The notes under the pieces were generated by a model. The model made no database searches. It saw only the letters and a list, made by a program, of their open reading frames with translations, and was not told the DNA's origin. This document shows, piece after piece, positions 22,906-34,119 of a stretch of DNA of 64,000 nt. A program made the position numbers and the translations under genes. This DNA is from Flaccisagitta enflata (lineage: Eukaryota; Chaetognatha; Sagittoidea; Aphragmophora), in contig OZ231128.1 of the NCBI GenBank assembly GCA_965153355.1, positions 6,014,001 to 6,078,000 of the forward strand, given 5' to 3'. Every line of letters begins with the position of its first letter. The stretch's first letter is position 1.

Positions 22906-25472
22906 GGCAGTTTCTCCTATAAACCGGGCCGGCAAAAATTGAGTGCCTGATCGAGTTAACATTGAAAAAAATAATATAATTCAATGATAGTTGCATCTAT
23001 CAGCTTAAAATTTTGGTTCTAGGCCCAGAATTTGATACTTTTTCAAGTCACACTGAAAAAATCACTTAAAGTCTTAAACTGTGTTTAATCATATGACTTT
23101 TTATAAAAAACAGTGTGACATAGTGTGACAAGGTGTTAACTCGATAGGACACTTTTCTAAAAAATCAATATCTCCGGCTAAAACAGACATGAAGGTCTGA
23201 AATTTGGCACGTAACCTCAGTTATGTCTTTACTAAACGGGGGAAAAAAAGAAATTTTCCATCACATTCAAAAGTATGCTTTTTCGTGTACAGCATATTTC
23301 TATATCAAGATTGAATATTTTTTCATATTTGACAAATCAACTATGAGCTAACTTTTTCCATAGTAAATGACCACCGATCACCTTGAAATTTTTGGTGTTT
23401 CTTTAGGGATAGTCATGGTACAAAAATGACCCATAGTTGGATAGGCTTGACAATTTCTTGATGTCTTTTTCATAGTAGATATGAAGTGTGACATAAGTGT
23501 GACAGTGAAAATAGGCTTATTTGGCTCTACTTTTGGCCACCTAATCTATCAAAATCTTGATTATGAAGCATGTATGTTAGACTCTTAGTCCCAGGGGATG
23601 TGTCAGAACAGCTATTATTATCAACAAAATAATTGGTGGGAAAAAACTGTATTTTTTTGCTCGCCAAATCATGTTTTTCAGCTGGCCCACTTTATACAGT
23701 ACGAGAATCAAAGAACTGGGTAACTGGAGGGAAGCCATATCTATAAAACGGCTAGGATTCATGATCAAATTTTTTACCACAAAATGCACTTATAGGTGTA
23801 CTATGTTGTTTAAGGTTTTGGAGCCGTTCCAACGAATTCATTTTTTTTTGTCTAAAAAATTTTTTTTCTGTTTTTGGCTGATTTTGACCACAAAAATTCC
23901 ACTAAAAAAAAATTCTTTCATATGTATGTTAGTTAGATATGTTTACACAAATTTCATTTTTTGTTGGGGATTTTCCGCCAATTTTTGTGGTCATAGCACC
24001 CAAAACTCAAAAAACACAAAAAGTGGAATAATTCCTAAGATTTTCAATAAAATCCCTTGATTTTTGGTGTGGTGGTAGTTTTAGGATTCACTAATAAGTG
24101 TGCAAAATTTCAGCTCTTAAAGTGAATTTTTGATACAGTTATGAAATTTTAAATTTTTCACAAAATGCAATGTAGGACTATTTTTGGTCAAAAATTTTTT
24201 TTTTTGATAAAAAATTTTAGCAATTGTTATTTTTTGATGAAATAAATAACAAATTAAGAGCTTCTAAAAAAATTTTTGAACTAGCCCTCTTAGAAAAAAA
24301 AATTTTTTTCTCAAAATTTGCTAAAATGACCCATTTTTTTAAGTTGAATAAAAACTGTTCCTGTTATCCGATCATCTTCATTTTTGGTGGAGTTGTTACG
24401 TGTTATCTACTCTAACTTTATCTAAAATTAAAGCTCACTGCGACTAACGGTTGCGGAGATATTGACGTTCAAAGTTACTTTGTCAGAGCAAAATCAGCAA
24501 AATTGGCATTTTGGCCATTTTTGAGCTTGCATAAAATTGTATTTTTTCCTTCAGAAACCTCCATTTTAGCTGAAGTTACTCATGTTTATGCATATATACA
24601 TATTCCAAAATTTCACACTTGTCAGTCAAGCCGTTTTACAGTTATGGTGGTCCAAAGTTTCAAAAAATGCAAATTTTTCAACAAAATCTTAGGTGGAAAA
24701 ATCAGCGAAAATTTTTCAAAAAAGGTCTCCAAAGGGGGGGTCCAAAAAATAACAGGTAACAACTCCACCAAAAATGAAGATGATCAGATGACAGGAACAG
24801 TTTTTATTCAACTTCAAAAAATGGGTCATTTTAGCAAATTTTGAGAAAAAAAATTTTTTTCTAAGAGGGCTAGTTCAAAAATTTTTTTAGAAGCTCTTAA
24901 TTTGTTATTTATTTCATCAAAAAATAACAATAGCTAAAATTTTTTATTTGAAAAAAAATTTTTTGATCAAAAATCATCTTACATTGCATTTTGTGAAAAA
25001 TTTAAAATTTCACAACTGTATCAAAAGTTCACTTAAAAAGCTGAAATTTTGCACACTTATTAGTGAATCCTAAAACTACTACCACACCAAAAATCAAGGG
25101 ATTTTATTGAAAATCTTAGGAATTATTCCACTTTTTGTGTTTTTTGAGTTTTGGGTGCCATAGCCACAAAAATTGGCGGAAAATCCCCAACAAAAAATGA
25201 AATTTGTGTAAACGTATCTGACTGACATACATATGAAAGAATTTTTTTTTAGTATAATTTTTGTGGTCAAAATCAGCCAAAAACAGAAAAAAAAATTTTT
25301 TGGACAAAAAAAAATGAATTCGTTGGAATGGCTCCAAAACCTTAAACAACATAGTACACCTATAGGTGCATTTTGTGGTAAAAAATTTGATCATGAATAC
25401 TAGCCGTTTTACAGATATGACTTCCCTCCAGTTACCCAGTTCTTTGATTCTCGTACTGTAGGAGAAATTGCC
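22906..25472. mobile_element. Left-arm-specific element with 28-bp TIRs and 4-bp target
   Basis: TGGA is duplicated at 22902-22905 and 25473-25476; the right arm has one copy (52007-52010, reverse). Ends are GGCAGTTTCTCCTATAAA and its complement with A for G. After removing the nested element, the repeat continues through GGGCCRGC for about 28 bases. No coding frame. A 4-bp target with GGC ends does not match a superfamily I can name with confidence. Confidence 0.75.
23697..25458. mobile_element. Foldback element nested in the TIR of the 22906-25472 element
   Basis: TA duplicated at 23695-23696 and 25459-25460. Ends CAGTACGAGAATCAAAGAAC and complement open arms of about 710 bases (23697-24408 against 24745-25458) with a loop of about 335. 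It interrupts the TIR of the surrounding element exactly at a TA. A diverged single end is at 41850-42168. Frames such as 23671-24060 and its mirror image 25116-25394 are the same palindromic sequence read twice, not genes. Confidence 0.88.
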
Positions 25473-25628
25473 TGGAGGAATGCTTTATGACAAATAATCA
25501 ATGATGAAAGATGTAAGGATGGAATTAGCGCAGATCTTGATGGTTCAAGTTTGTCACCAAGGCGTAGTCGTCATCTCCAAGATGACACCTCTTACATAAA
25601 GACTCCTCCCCCTTCCCGGCTCCCTTAC

Positions 25629-25810
25629 CTTCTCCTCTTCCTCTTTCCCGAGGGCAAGTCTTCGTCTTCGACTTCGTGATCCTCTTCGTTGGCCCACTCG
25701 TTGAATTTGTCCGTGTCTAGAATCCAATCTGCGTACACTTCCCAAGGTCCATCACGCGATGGAACCATCTCAGGATCCACCATTCCCGACACACCACCGG
25801 CCGGAGAAAC
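25629..25810 (-). CDS. SMARCC: SMARCC left copy, exon 6 (chromodomain end)
   Basis: 182-nt exon between CTCTGGCAG and GTAAGGGAG. It encodes VSPAGGVSGMVDPEMVPSRD, then WEVYADWILDTDKFNEW, NEEDHEVEDED and a basic end. WILDTDxFNEWxNEEDxEV is diagnostic for SMARCC1/2 and Moira and belongs to the chromodomain-like part of the N-terminal module. The right copy has Ala where this one has Ser (GGVSG/GGVAG). Confidence 0.95.
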
Positions 25811-26309
25811 CTGCCAGAGGGTTACAATGCATCATAAATGATAATCTTTTAATCAGTTTAAGTTCATGATATAATTGTACATAGTCATTACCACACTACC
25901 AATTGTAGTCATTACCACACTATCATCGCAGAATTATTTATTACGCTATCATCACAGGAACATCCCGCAATCATAACCACAATACAAAATTCTCTCAACC
26001 ATCATCACGGTGACATCCTACCATAATCATAGGATCATCGCAAGATCACCACACTGTCATCTCAAGATCAATCAATGGTCATCTCACGAGATCACCTTAG
26101 TAACAAGAAAATCATCTCGCGATCATCTCACGATCACCACTCGATGCACAATCGTCCCGCGATCATTACGGTCTCATTTGAAGCTCATCTCTCTGTCAAT
26201 TCGCGATCACTCGGTAGAACGTAGTCGTGGATTGATTTTTTGGTCAGTCGAGAAGGGCGTATACTTTGATTATCCTCAATAAACTGGCAATCATATGATA
26301 GATTCTTAC
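25811..26309. other. Intron 5 with degenerate ATCAC/TCATC repeats
   Basis: 25900-26220 is built of loosely repeated GATCATC/CACGATCACC words with no fixed period. The right arm has the same kind of sequence at 51240-51560 with many indels. No exon or transposon ends seen. Confidence 0.6.
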
Positions 26310-26391
26310 CCATGTGTCATAGCTGTCAGGCCATCCGACCCAGTGGAGAAGCGCTCCACTGCCGACACCATTCTCACGTTTCATCACGGGT
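26310..26391 (-). CDS. SMARCC: SMARCC left copy, exon 5 (chromodomain start)
   Basis: 82-nt exon between TGTTCAG and GTAAGAATC. Two bases from exon 4 complete Arg, then PVMKRENGVGSGALLHW, GWPDSYDTW. VRPVMKR and HWxxxPDSYDTW are conserved in SMARCC proteins. The few residues between MKR and LLHW are an insertion relative to human BAF155 as I recall it. Confidence 0.93.
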
Positions 26392-26496
26392 CTGAACATG
26401 CAATGGGAAGTATCTTTGTTATGAAAGGAACAATGAAAGCAAGATAGAAGCTTTAGAGAAGGAAGATCATACAATGTATACAACGAATTAACCAGT

Positions 26497-26743
26497 TAAA
26501 TCCCGCTCTAACGGATTTCAGAGGACCAACAAATTTTATTTGTTATTTAAGCAGAATTCTGTTATAGCAAATAAAAGAAATAAAGGAAATAACGGAAAAC
26601 TTGCTGATAAGCTTAAGAATTAATCTGTTAAAGGCGGAATTCTGTTAAAGGCGGAATTCTGTTAAAGGCGGAATTCTGTTGAAGGCGGAATTGCGTTAAA
26701 GGCGAAATTCCGTTAAAAGCGAGTCCATTAGAGCGGGGTTCAA
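26497..26743. mobile_element. pogo/Tigger-like MITE in SMARCC intron 4
   Basis: Inverted ends AATCCCGCTCTAACGGATT and GCGGGGTTCAATTG, with internal short tandem AAGGCGGAATTCTGTTA units (26630-26720). The form TA-CAGTT(G/C)AA-CCCGCT is usual for pogo-type elements. Relatives are the allelic copy 50727-50970 and a separate insertion 35232-35390. Confidence 0.7.
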
Positions 26744-26755
26744 TTGTAATATTAC

Positions 26756-26931
26756 CTGACGAGTTCCTCTTCCCAAGGATGCTTGCGGTTGCCGTAGACG
26801 ACGTGAGAAGCTTCCATTTCAGACGAACAGAGGTTGCCTTGGTGACGCTTGATGATGTCACGCAGCTTGTCGCGCAATACTTTGTCCAAATCAAGGCGCA
26901 GGAAAATCGTGGGCAACACGTAAAACTTATT
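26756..26931 (-). CDS. SMARCC: SMARCC left copy, exon 4 (BRCT-like part)
   Basis: 176-nt exon between ATTTCAG and GTAATATTAC, phase 0 in and two bases out. It encodes NKFYVLPTIFLRLDLDKVL, then LRDIIKRHQGNL, ASHVVYGN and PWEEELV. KLKDIIKRHQGxxxxxxxxASHVVYP is the BRCT-like part of the SMARCC N-terminal module. No frame break. Confidence 0.95.
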
Positions 26932-27046
26932 CTGAAATATGGAAGGTTTTCAAAGGCCTATTATTGGTGTGCATCGAAACGGACAGCTGCAATTGTCCTT
27001 GACCAAATGGTCGCAAAAGCGTCAGATGGTCAGCGGCCGCTGCCCA

Positions 27047-27420
27047 TTTGACAGAATTAAAAAGAATTTGGCAAAATTATATGGAATCTGGTAGAATTTA
27101 GCAGAATTTGGCAGAATTTGACGGAATTTTACAGAATTTGGCAAATTTTGCCAGAATTTGGCAAACTTTTGCAGAATATGGCAGAATTTGGAAGAATTTG
27201 GGTCACGACACAGAGAAGGGACGGACGGACGGACGGAGAAGGAGAAATTTCCCTATGTGTGAAAGCATGGGTAATAGGCCCCTTCGGGGCCGCTGCCCGA
27301 AAGGAGAAAATCTCTCACATGTGAAAGCATAGCCATAGGTCATCAGTCCCCTTGGGTCCGCTGCCCAAAATTGCAAAAGCAGTCAGTTTAGAATAAACCG
27401 ATTTCCTGCTTTCAAATTTT
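27047..27420. repeat. Array and hairpin module in SMARCC intron 3
   Basis: In order: GCGGCCGC palindrome (27033-27040), TTTGGCAGAA-type decamers (27055-27200), a GGAC tetranucleotide run (27216-27237), perfect palindrome GGCCCCTTCGGGGCC (27277-27291) and a second weaker CCCCTTGGG hairpin near 27347. The same module is at 50100-50440 in the right arm, so it predates the arm split. Confidence 0.8.
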
Positions 27421-27492
27421 TTTCGCATGTGTGCAACACAAGACTCCCGTTCGGAGCCGCTGACAAGGGTGGGACACGCGATTGTTTCTTAC

Positions 27493-27595
27493 CGCGGTGA
27501 GAGTTTTCTCGATTTCGATAAAGATTGAGACATTTCTGTCCATGCGACTGGGATTCTGAAAATCAAATCGTCTCCAACCTTGTTCGTTCTTGAAT
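27493..27595 (-). CDS. SMARCC: SMARCC left copy, exon 3
   Basis: 103-nt exon between TTCTTACAG and GTAAGAAAC. It completes Lys from exon 2 and adds 34 codons: [34 protein letters not shown]. [17 protein letters not shown] is one of the most conserved SMARCC stretches (MarR-like part of the N-terminal module). Confidence 0.96.
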
Positions 27596-27719
27596 CTGTA
27601 AGAAACCAAAATTGGCAGAAGTCAACGTTGCTCTCGGGATTATTCATATAATGTGACATTGTCGACATTCGACAAGTGGCGTAAAGTGATAGCACTGATA
27701 AGATCCATTTACGATTTAC

Positions 27720-27814
27720 TTGAAAGCAGTGGCGAGAATGTGGCACAGAGCGCCGTTGGTTTTGAAATCCATGAAAAACCTCATTGGCAAACGAGTTAGG
27801 GCCGGTTTGGACAC
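27720..27814 (-). CDS. SMARCC: SMARCC left copy, exon 2
   Basis: 95-nt exon between TATCAG and GTAAATCG. It encodes VSKPALTRLPMRFFMDF and NGALCHILATAF plus two bases of Lys. Human SMARCC has the same LTKLP(I/M)KCF-DFKxGGSLCHILAAAYK arrangement. Entry phase 0 agrees with exon 1. Confidence 0.95.
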
Positions 27815-28018
27815 CTGATAGACAATATTGAAAGGAAGATGGCGTTTTTTACACATGATCAATTGGCTGGCTTGAATAATAATTGGGTAAAGTAATGAAT
27901 CCCTGTCTCTTTCTTGATCAGTGGCAGGAGTGGCAAGTGGGCAGTGGCAAGTGGAGTCTAATACTATATAAAGTTTACTGTTGTCACTGTTAATTTCACC
28001 ACTGCCCACTGGTCCCAT

Positions 28019-28400
28019 TCCACTCGCCACTTGCCACTCCCTACTTGCCACTCCCTACTTGCCACTCCCTACTTGCCACTCCCACTTGCCACTCCCCTCC
28101 CCACTTGCCACTCCCCACTTGCCACTCCCCACTTGCCACTCCCCACTTGCCACTCCCCACTTGCCACTCCCCACTTGCCACTCCCCACTTGCCACTCCCC
28201 ACTTGCCACTCCCCACTTGCCACTCCCCACTTGCCACTCCCCACTTGCCACTCCCCACTTGCCACTCCCCACTTGCCACTACTCACTTGCCACTACTCAC
28301 TTGCCACTCCCTACTTGCCACTCCCTACTTGCCACTTGCCACTCCCTACTCTCTACTCCCCACTCCCTACTCCCTACTCCCCACTTGCTGTGGCATAGTA
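28019..28400. repeat. 14-bp minisatellite at the inner edge of the left arm
   Basis: About 25 units of CACTTGCCACTCCC, very regular at 28110-28290. Homology to the right arm stops where this array starts. Single units of the same word occur in the flanking homologous sequence (27925-27955; 49528-49560), so the array may have grown from a seed already present in both arms. Confidence 0.95.
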
Positions 28401-28669
28401 GAACCAGTCAGTAAAGGAGATTCACCAGAATCTCATTTGCATATTGCAGACAGTCATTAATGCGTTTATAATTTATAACCTTATCTTTTCATTAGTTTGA
28501 TTTCCAGTTATTCTTACTAGTCTTGTTGTTTAAATTTCATAGCTATATTTATATTGTCATATTGATGATCATTTGATGGTTTTATTTCACCTTGATGGTC
28601 TCAACTGTGGTTAGTTTGATGTGTTTGGAGGATATGATTATACTCATAGGAAATCCACTTTCCACTCTC

Positions 28670-28795
28670 ATTTGCCACTCCACTCCCCACTTGCCACTCC
28701 ACTCCCCACTTGCCACTCCACTCCCCACTTGCCACTCCACTCCCCCACTGCCAACTCCCCACTCCACTTGCCACTACTCGCTGCTCCCAACTACC
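28670..28795. repeat. Second CACTTGCCACTCC minisatellite
   Basis: About five units of a longer form (CCACTCCCCACTTGCCACT), related to the array at 28019-28400, in SMARCC intron 1. Between the two arrays (28400-28670) I see only AT-rich intron sequence. Confidence 0.9.
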
Positions 28796-29029
28796 TGCTA
28801 ATGTCCTAATTTTAGTTGCAGGAAATTAGGAATATAACTGATAACATCTTAGTCCAGGTTTTACAATCCCCTTCAAGCTCCGGTTTGCGCCGCTTCAATG
28901 ACGATTTCGCCTGCAGTTTCATTTTAACATTTGGACCTCGCTATTCTCTTCGCATCCCATCTTAGCATCTTTTCAACTCCTCATCCCATCTCATCTTCGC
29001 GTCACCATGGAAATAGGTAAAAGATAGGG

Positions 29030-29655
29030 ATTTGGGGTTGAGGCTAACTTTAAGGTTGAGGTTAGGTTTAGGGTTAAGGTTAGGTTTAGGGTTAAGGTTA
29101 GGTTTAGGGTTGAGGTTAGGTTTAGGGTTGAGGTTAGGTTTAGGGTTGAGGATAGGTTTAGGGTTGAGGATAGGTTTAAGGTTGAGGTTAGGTTTAGGGT
29201 TGAGGTTAGGTTTAGGGTTGAGGTTAAGTTTAGGGTTGATGTTGGGTTTAGGTTAGGTTTAGGGTTGAGGTTAGGTTTAGGGTTGAGGTTAGGTTTAGGG
29301 TTGGAGTTAGGTTTAGGGTTTGAGTTAGGTTTAAGGTTAGGTTTAGGGTTGAGGTGAGGATTAGGGTTGAGGTTAGGGTTGAGGTTAGGTTGTGGGCACG
29401 TGATTGGTTTAGGGTTGAGGATAGGTTTAAGGTTGAGGTTAGGTTTAGGGTTGAGGTTAGGTTTAGGGTTGAGGTTAAGTTTAGGGTTGATGTTGGGTTT
29501 AGGTTAGGTTTAGGGTTGAGGTTAGGTTTAGGGTTGAGGTTAGGTTTAGGGTTGGAGTTAGGTTTAGGGTTTGAGTTAGGTTTAAGGTTAGGTTTAGGGT
29601 TGAGGTGAGGATTAGGGTTGAGGTTAGGGTTGAGGTTAGGTTGTGGGCACGTGAT
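29030..29655. repeat. GGTTTAGGGTTGAGGTTA array, telomere-like
   Basis: An 18-bp GGTTTAGGGTTGAGGTTA unit, with a 251-bp higher-order duplication (GGGCACGTGATTG at 29394 and 29645). It resembles interstitial telomeric sequence (TTTAGGG/TTAGGG words) but is not a pure telomere repeat. Confidence 0.9.
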
Positions 29656-29989
29656 TGCATTGTACTAATTTTTTCATATTTTCCCAATTTTATTCAGGAT
29701 ACAAAACTGAACTTTCGTTGGTGTCTTTCCCATCGCTCTGAAATCACCACATCTTTTATCAGTTGACTCGAATCAATTACAGCGACTTCTCCCTCAAATC
29801 TCTCCTTCGTTCAATTGGAGAGAGTTCTGTTTCCGTTTCAAGGTAGCTTCCCTTTTAAGGTTTCTTGAAGAAAATGTCATGGTGTTGGTAAATCCCACCA
29901 TGAATGGACAAAAAAAAATCTCAGGTATGTCATTATTATGTCTCACTCAGTTAATCAACTTTTTGTTTAGGGTATATTGTTAACTAAAT

Positions 29990-30205
29990 CTATTCACCCC
30001 ACACTCCCCACTTCCTTTTGCCCACTCCCTACTTTAACTTACCACTGCCCAGTGCCTACTCTCCACTGCCCTCCAACCACTCCCTACTACCCTCCAATTA
30101 TTTCCTACTTCCCACTCCCCACTGCCCACTCCCCACTGCACTGCCCACTCCACTGCCCACTCCCCACTCCACTGCCCACTCCCCACTGCCCACTGGGCAG
30201 TGGCT
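29990..30205. repeat. CCACTGCCCACTCC minisatellite
   Basis: Irregular units of CACTGCCCACTCC, the third array of this general sequence in SMARCC intron 1. The 330 bases before it (29656-29989) are unremarkable intron. Confidence 0.85.
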
Positions 30206-30303
30206 AGCCACTGCTCCCATTGCTCAAAAAAGAGACAGAAATTCATTACACGAGCCAAATAATTAACGGGAATTAATAGGAATCCCAATACAAAGTTTTT
30301 TTT

Positions 30304-30520
30304 AGATGCGTTCTCGCATCTCCATAAGAGGTTTTGTCTGTACGTCGGTTGGTTGGTCAGTAGGTCTGTCCGTCACGCAAATGTTGAATTCATGAAATCA
30401 GAGACTTTATAGGTGCGACAAAGCACCTTTATAATGGCTGTGTCTGTTGGTGGGTCTGTCAGTCTGTCGGGTCCACACGTCGCACCTTATTGGCCTACTT
30501 GGCCTTGTTCATAAGTGTAG
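30304..30520. repeat. Two adjacent hairpin-tetranucleotide modules
   Basis: Module 1: AGATGCG-TTCT-CGCATCT (30304-30321), linker, GTTTTGTCTGTACGTCGG and a GGTT/GGTC run (30345-30375). Module 2: AGGTGC-GACAAA-GCACCT (30411-30428), GGCTGTGTCTGTTGG, a TCTG run, and terminal ACGTCGCACCTTATTGGCC (30478-30496). Module 2 is repeated almost word for word at 44235-44363. Confidence 0.75.
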
Positions 30521-30635
30521 CATCATTCTCTCATACATGGGATCATTCATTCATTCATTCACAAAAGACGTTCATTAACAGGTGACGTATCATTGGTTTC
30601 CGGTCCGTATATGTATACCGAAAATACACATTTAC

Positions 30636-30839
30636 CCCTTTGCCAAAGTTGTCCTCTTGGAATTGAATGAGTTGGTCGACCAAGACGGCGAGGCTCTTGT
30701 TGGTCGGCGGGTCGGCCTGTATGTGCTTCTTGCAGTTCTTCGTCAACCAGACGCGGATCGTCTCGAACTGATTGACCGTCTCCGATGACTCGAAGAACTT
30801 GTGGTTGGGACCACCGTCTTTCTTGCGAACGATGTTCAT
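30636..30839 (-). CDS. SMARCC: SMARCC exon 1, N-terminus (BAF155/BAF170/Moira)
   Basis: SMARCC proteins are scaffold subunits of SWI/SNF (BAF/PBAF) chromatin remodelling complexes in the nucleus. The exon starts at ATG 30839 ([19 protein letters not shown]) and ends at donor GTAAATGTG, 68 codons, phase 0. [21 protein letters not shown] and [10 protein letters not shown] match the family's N-terminus. The TTG two codons upstream is not needed as a start. With exons 2-9 it gives the MarR-like/BRCT/chromo module and acidic linker, about 370 residues, roughly a third of the family's length; SWIRM and SANT would lie beyond position 1. It is the only exon without a partner in the right arm. Confidence 0.95.
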
Positions 30840-31292
30840 CTTCAATTTTTCCTCTTGGATGCTTCTAGATTTCTCTCGATCGAGGCTATCGACGGGAACA
30901 CAAACAATTCCTCTTCTATCAAGTTTTTTTTTTTTGGCGAAGCGATTTCTCAGAAAAGGTGGCTTCAGGTTTTTTTCTCTATTCCCGAACCAAATTTACA
31001 CTTTCTTTGTTCTTTTTTAATGTTTATTCACACTTATTCAGGAAGAACTGCAACAGAAATAAATAACAGAGGCATAATTCCTTGTGGGTGATCGACACGT
31101 TCTTTCCACGTCATTTTTACTGATTTTTTTGTATGGTGATCCTCGTGCTTATTAATAATCCCGACAAAGAACGTCCTACTTCAATTATACAACGCAACGG
31201 AAGTCTAGCTCTAGGCCGTGCCCGGAAATACCCTCATTGTAAAATATCTCCTGCGATTGTCCAACTTCTGTGCGTACACAATGAATACTACG

Positions 31293-31886
31293 CGAATTAA
31301 AAAAAACGCAAGTTTTTCTATAGGTGATTTTTGCGCCTTTGGTTCACTTGAGATATGATTTATTGGTGACCAAATTGAAGCTTTTTTCGAGGGCTTTCTT
31401 TTGAGCGCAATCCCACATCTGTAGCTTTATTCGTTTAGAAATTACACTCAAATGAAGGTGCATGAGTCAAAATTCAAAAAAGCAGTCAGAGGAAAAAAAA
31501 GGATGTTTTGGGGGTGTAAATGATGGAGTTATTGGACTGCTATGAGCAATCGAGCATTGTTCTACCCATGCTGTCTGCTTTTATAGTTCCTATACTTGAG
31601 TTCCTCAATGTCTATGATGAAAAATGACGCACTGACTGTAGTTGAATGTGATAAAACCTTTATAATCAACATGGATCAAACTGAAAATCAAAGGTGAAAA
31701 AAATGTCAAGTACATGTCTTTTTTGCATGACTATTTCTCTGCATCAACTTGATTCTGATGGCCTAAACTCTTCGATATGATGCACAAAAACTCAAATAAA
31801 CCTAACTAGCTCGCAAAAAGCTGCTCAGAAGACAATTAAAGTTCAATTCAAGCTCTTTAATGAAAAACTTGCGTTTTTTTAAATTC
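31293..31886. mobile_element. Possible MITE with 24-bp inverted ends
   Basis: AATTAAAAAAAACGCAAG (from 31296) is matched by CTTGCGTTTTTTTAAATT ending near 31885, with GTTTTTC/GAAAAAC inside. Interior AT-rich, no coding frame. No clear target duplication was found, so the element status is tentative. Confidence 0.5.
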
Positions 31887-33234
31887 GGGTAGTACAAGTT
31901 TTTTTTCATAATGTTTTTCTTGCCATATTCGTGATGACAGCGACAGCGTCCAGCCGTCTAGAACTTCTGGATTCTGATTTTGGGTTGATGAGGGTTCCAA
32001 GTGTCAAAAGCGGGCGGCTCCAAAAAGGGACGTCCGGTTTTCTTCCGCACCTGTTTTGTCGCCAAAGAGAATCGTTATTGTTCAAGAGTAAGAAAATTTT
32101 TGGGGGGATCACACCAGTGAACAAAACACACTGGATCGTCGGTTGTCATTTAGCATTAGTTTTATTTATTTATCATTGATTTACCTCTCGCATTTTCCAA
32201 ACCCTCAGGTTGGATTTATAATGATGGACACACTCGTAGTAATCTTCGAAATAATCTTGGCAGAAATCTTTTCCTCGAACCATACCGGAGGCCGAAAGAC
32301 CTGATATATACGATGAGACAGGAGGCTAGGATGTCAATGAAACAAGTAACGCGAGGTTACAATTTCGTCGCGGACGGGTGGGCAGGAGCGTACAACCCCC
32401 TCTCCAAACTCACATACACACACAATAGTTTTTTCATTAGGGACCAACAGACGGACGGATAAAGCCTCATATAGAGTAGCTAGTCCCCCACCAAAACTAT
32501 CTTCAAATTCCGAATCCAAATCCAAATCATCATATTACTCCTATTGGAACTTTTTCATTTCTCAGATACAAGTTTGTAGACCACATTTAATTGTTCCGCT
32601 TCTACGGCCTATACTAGTAGAATCGAGCTTCAGCTTAAACGCTACTTACATTTCATCCATCTCATTTCAAATCTGGCGCATACTAGTAGAATCGTGCTAC
32701 TCAGCTACTTACATTTCATCCATCTCATTTCAAATCTGGCGCATTGGTGGTTTTGCCAGGTGAAGAAACTTTCACCGACGCGAGTGAAAGGAGAGTCGAT
32801 AATTACCTCCGCCGGCATCGTCAACCCGGAAACTTAAAAGAGTTCAAGTCTATATTCAATCTCCTGCTTCCGCCTTGTATGGTTTTAAATATCAAAATTT
32901 CACGCAAAACACAACAAAAAACTTAACGAAACAACGATTGTGGTTACAAGCAATAACGCTTGAGGTTACAAGTAACAAACGGTTTTTGAGTAGGGAATAA
33001 AAACCCTCCCGCATATGTCTGAGTTTTGTTAAAGGTCCAACCCATTGCTTCCCCAGAGCAGACCTAATTTCTACCCCCTCCCTCATAGTCAACATGAGTT
33101 AGGCCTTAAAACCCTTTCCCATATATAGTTGAGTCTGGCCTTAAAATACTAATGTTCCACGTAATTGAGTTTTGGTAGGCTCAATACAATACCCCCGTAA
33201 CTGTCCCAACCCCCCTCCCCCCCTCTCCTCCTAA
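31887..33234. other. Intergenic stretch between SMARCC exon 1 and zinc-finger gene
   Basis: No gene supported. 31906-32179 has open frames on both strands but no recognisable protein. 32370-32490 resembles 63540-63945 (GACGGGTGGGCAGG; GGATAAAGCCTCATATAG). 32605-32745 is a tandem duplication of about 75 bases (ACTTACATTTCATCCATCTC twice). SMARCC promoter elements should lie just above 30839, but no core motif is convincing. Confidence 0.4.
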
Positions 33235-33608
33235 TTAACTGATTTTCGATCTCTTCGGATCGTTCCTGAGATGACATTCGGCGCAGAAAGTTTGCACGGG
33301 TTTTCTCTTCAGAATCGAGGGTTGTTTTCTCGTGGCTTCGGCCGTTTTCCGGACGTTGGGCTTGTGACATCCTTTGCAGATTTCGATGGACGAAAAGTGA
33401 CGCTGAAGTTGATCGGTAGAGTCGAATTCCGCGGCGCACGTGGGACACGGATAAAGCGGGGCGGCGAAGGTGAAACTGACGCCGCTGCCGCTGCCGCCGC
33501 CGCCGCCTCCTCGCGGACGATCGGATAACATAACCTTCGGGAGGCGCTTGAGCATCAGGAGTCGGCCGTCAAGAGTCGCCGGTAACGAGTCGAGATTCGC
33601 GGGGCCAA
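33235..33608 (-). CDS. Zinc-finger protein gene, last exon
   Basis: Acceptor CTTCCGTCAG, stop TAA just below 33235. It encodes a GPANLDSLPATLDGRLLML segment, a glycine/serine run, then YPCPTCAAEFDSTDQLQRH followed by CKGC and later CAEC. This is a C2H2-like finger (C-x2-C-x12-H) plus two further Cys pairs. The exon takes one base from the exon at 35443-35666, and the phases agree. The minus-strand frame reaching 33741 includes intron. Probably a nuclear DNA-binding protein; no known ortholog recognised. Confidence 0.6.
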
Positions 33609-33852
33609 CTGACGGAAGATGATATGAGAAAGGAAGCTGGTTGAGGATTAAGGATATGAAGTAGGGTTGTTCCAAGGGCTCGGCTTGGAGGGCAAACAAC
33701 AACAAATGTTCTTGTTTCGGCCTTTGTTTCGGATTGTACAAATGTTTTAGCTAAATGCCGAAGTATACTTCCGAAGGTTTTGTTGTCTAAGTCGAGTTGA
33801 CTTTGCTGATTTTAACATGAACCATTGCGGACAAAAATGTTATTCTGCCGAT

Positions 33853-34119
<267 letters not shown>

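Noticed and set aside
23671-25394. Frames of about 90-130 codons in the AT-rich foldback element
   Set aside because: The two are the same palindromic sequence read from each arm; low-complexity composition.
27981-28460. Overlapping frames of HLPLPTC-type and WQVGSGK-type repeats
   Set aside because: By-products of the 14-bp minisatellite on both strands.
29032-29687. Leu/Gly/Arg repeat frames
   Set aside because: Translation of the telomere-like satellite.
31906-32179. Overlapping frames on both strands
   Set aside because: A possible donor GTAAG follows, but neither strand gives a recognisable protein; left as unexplained.
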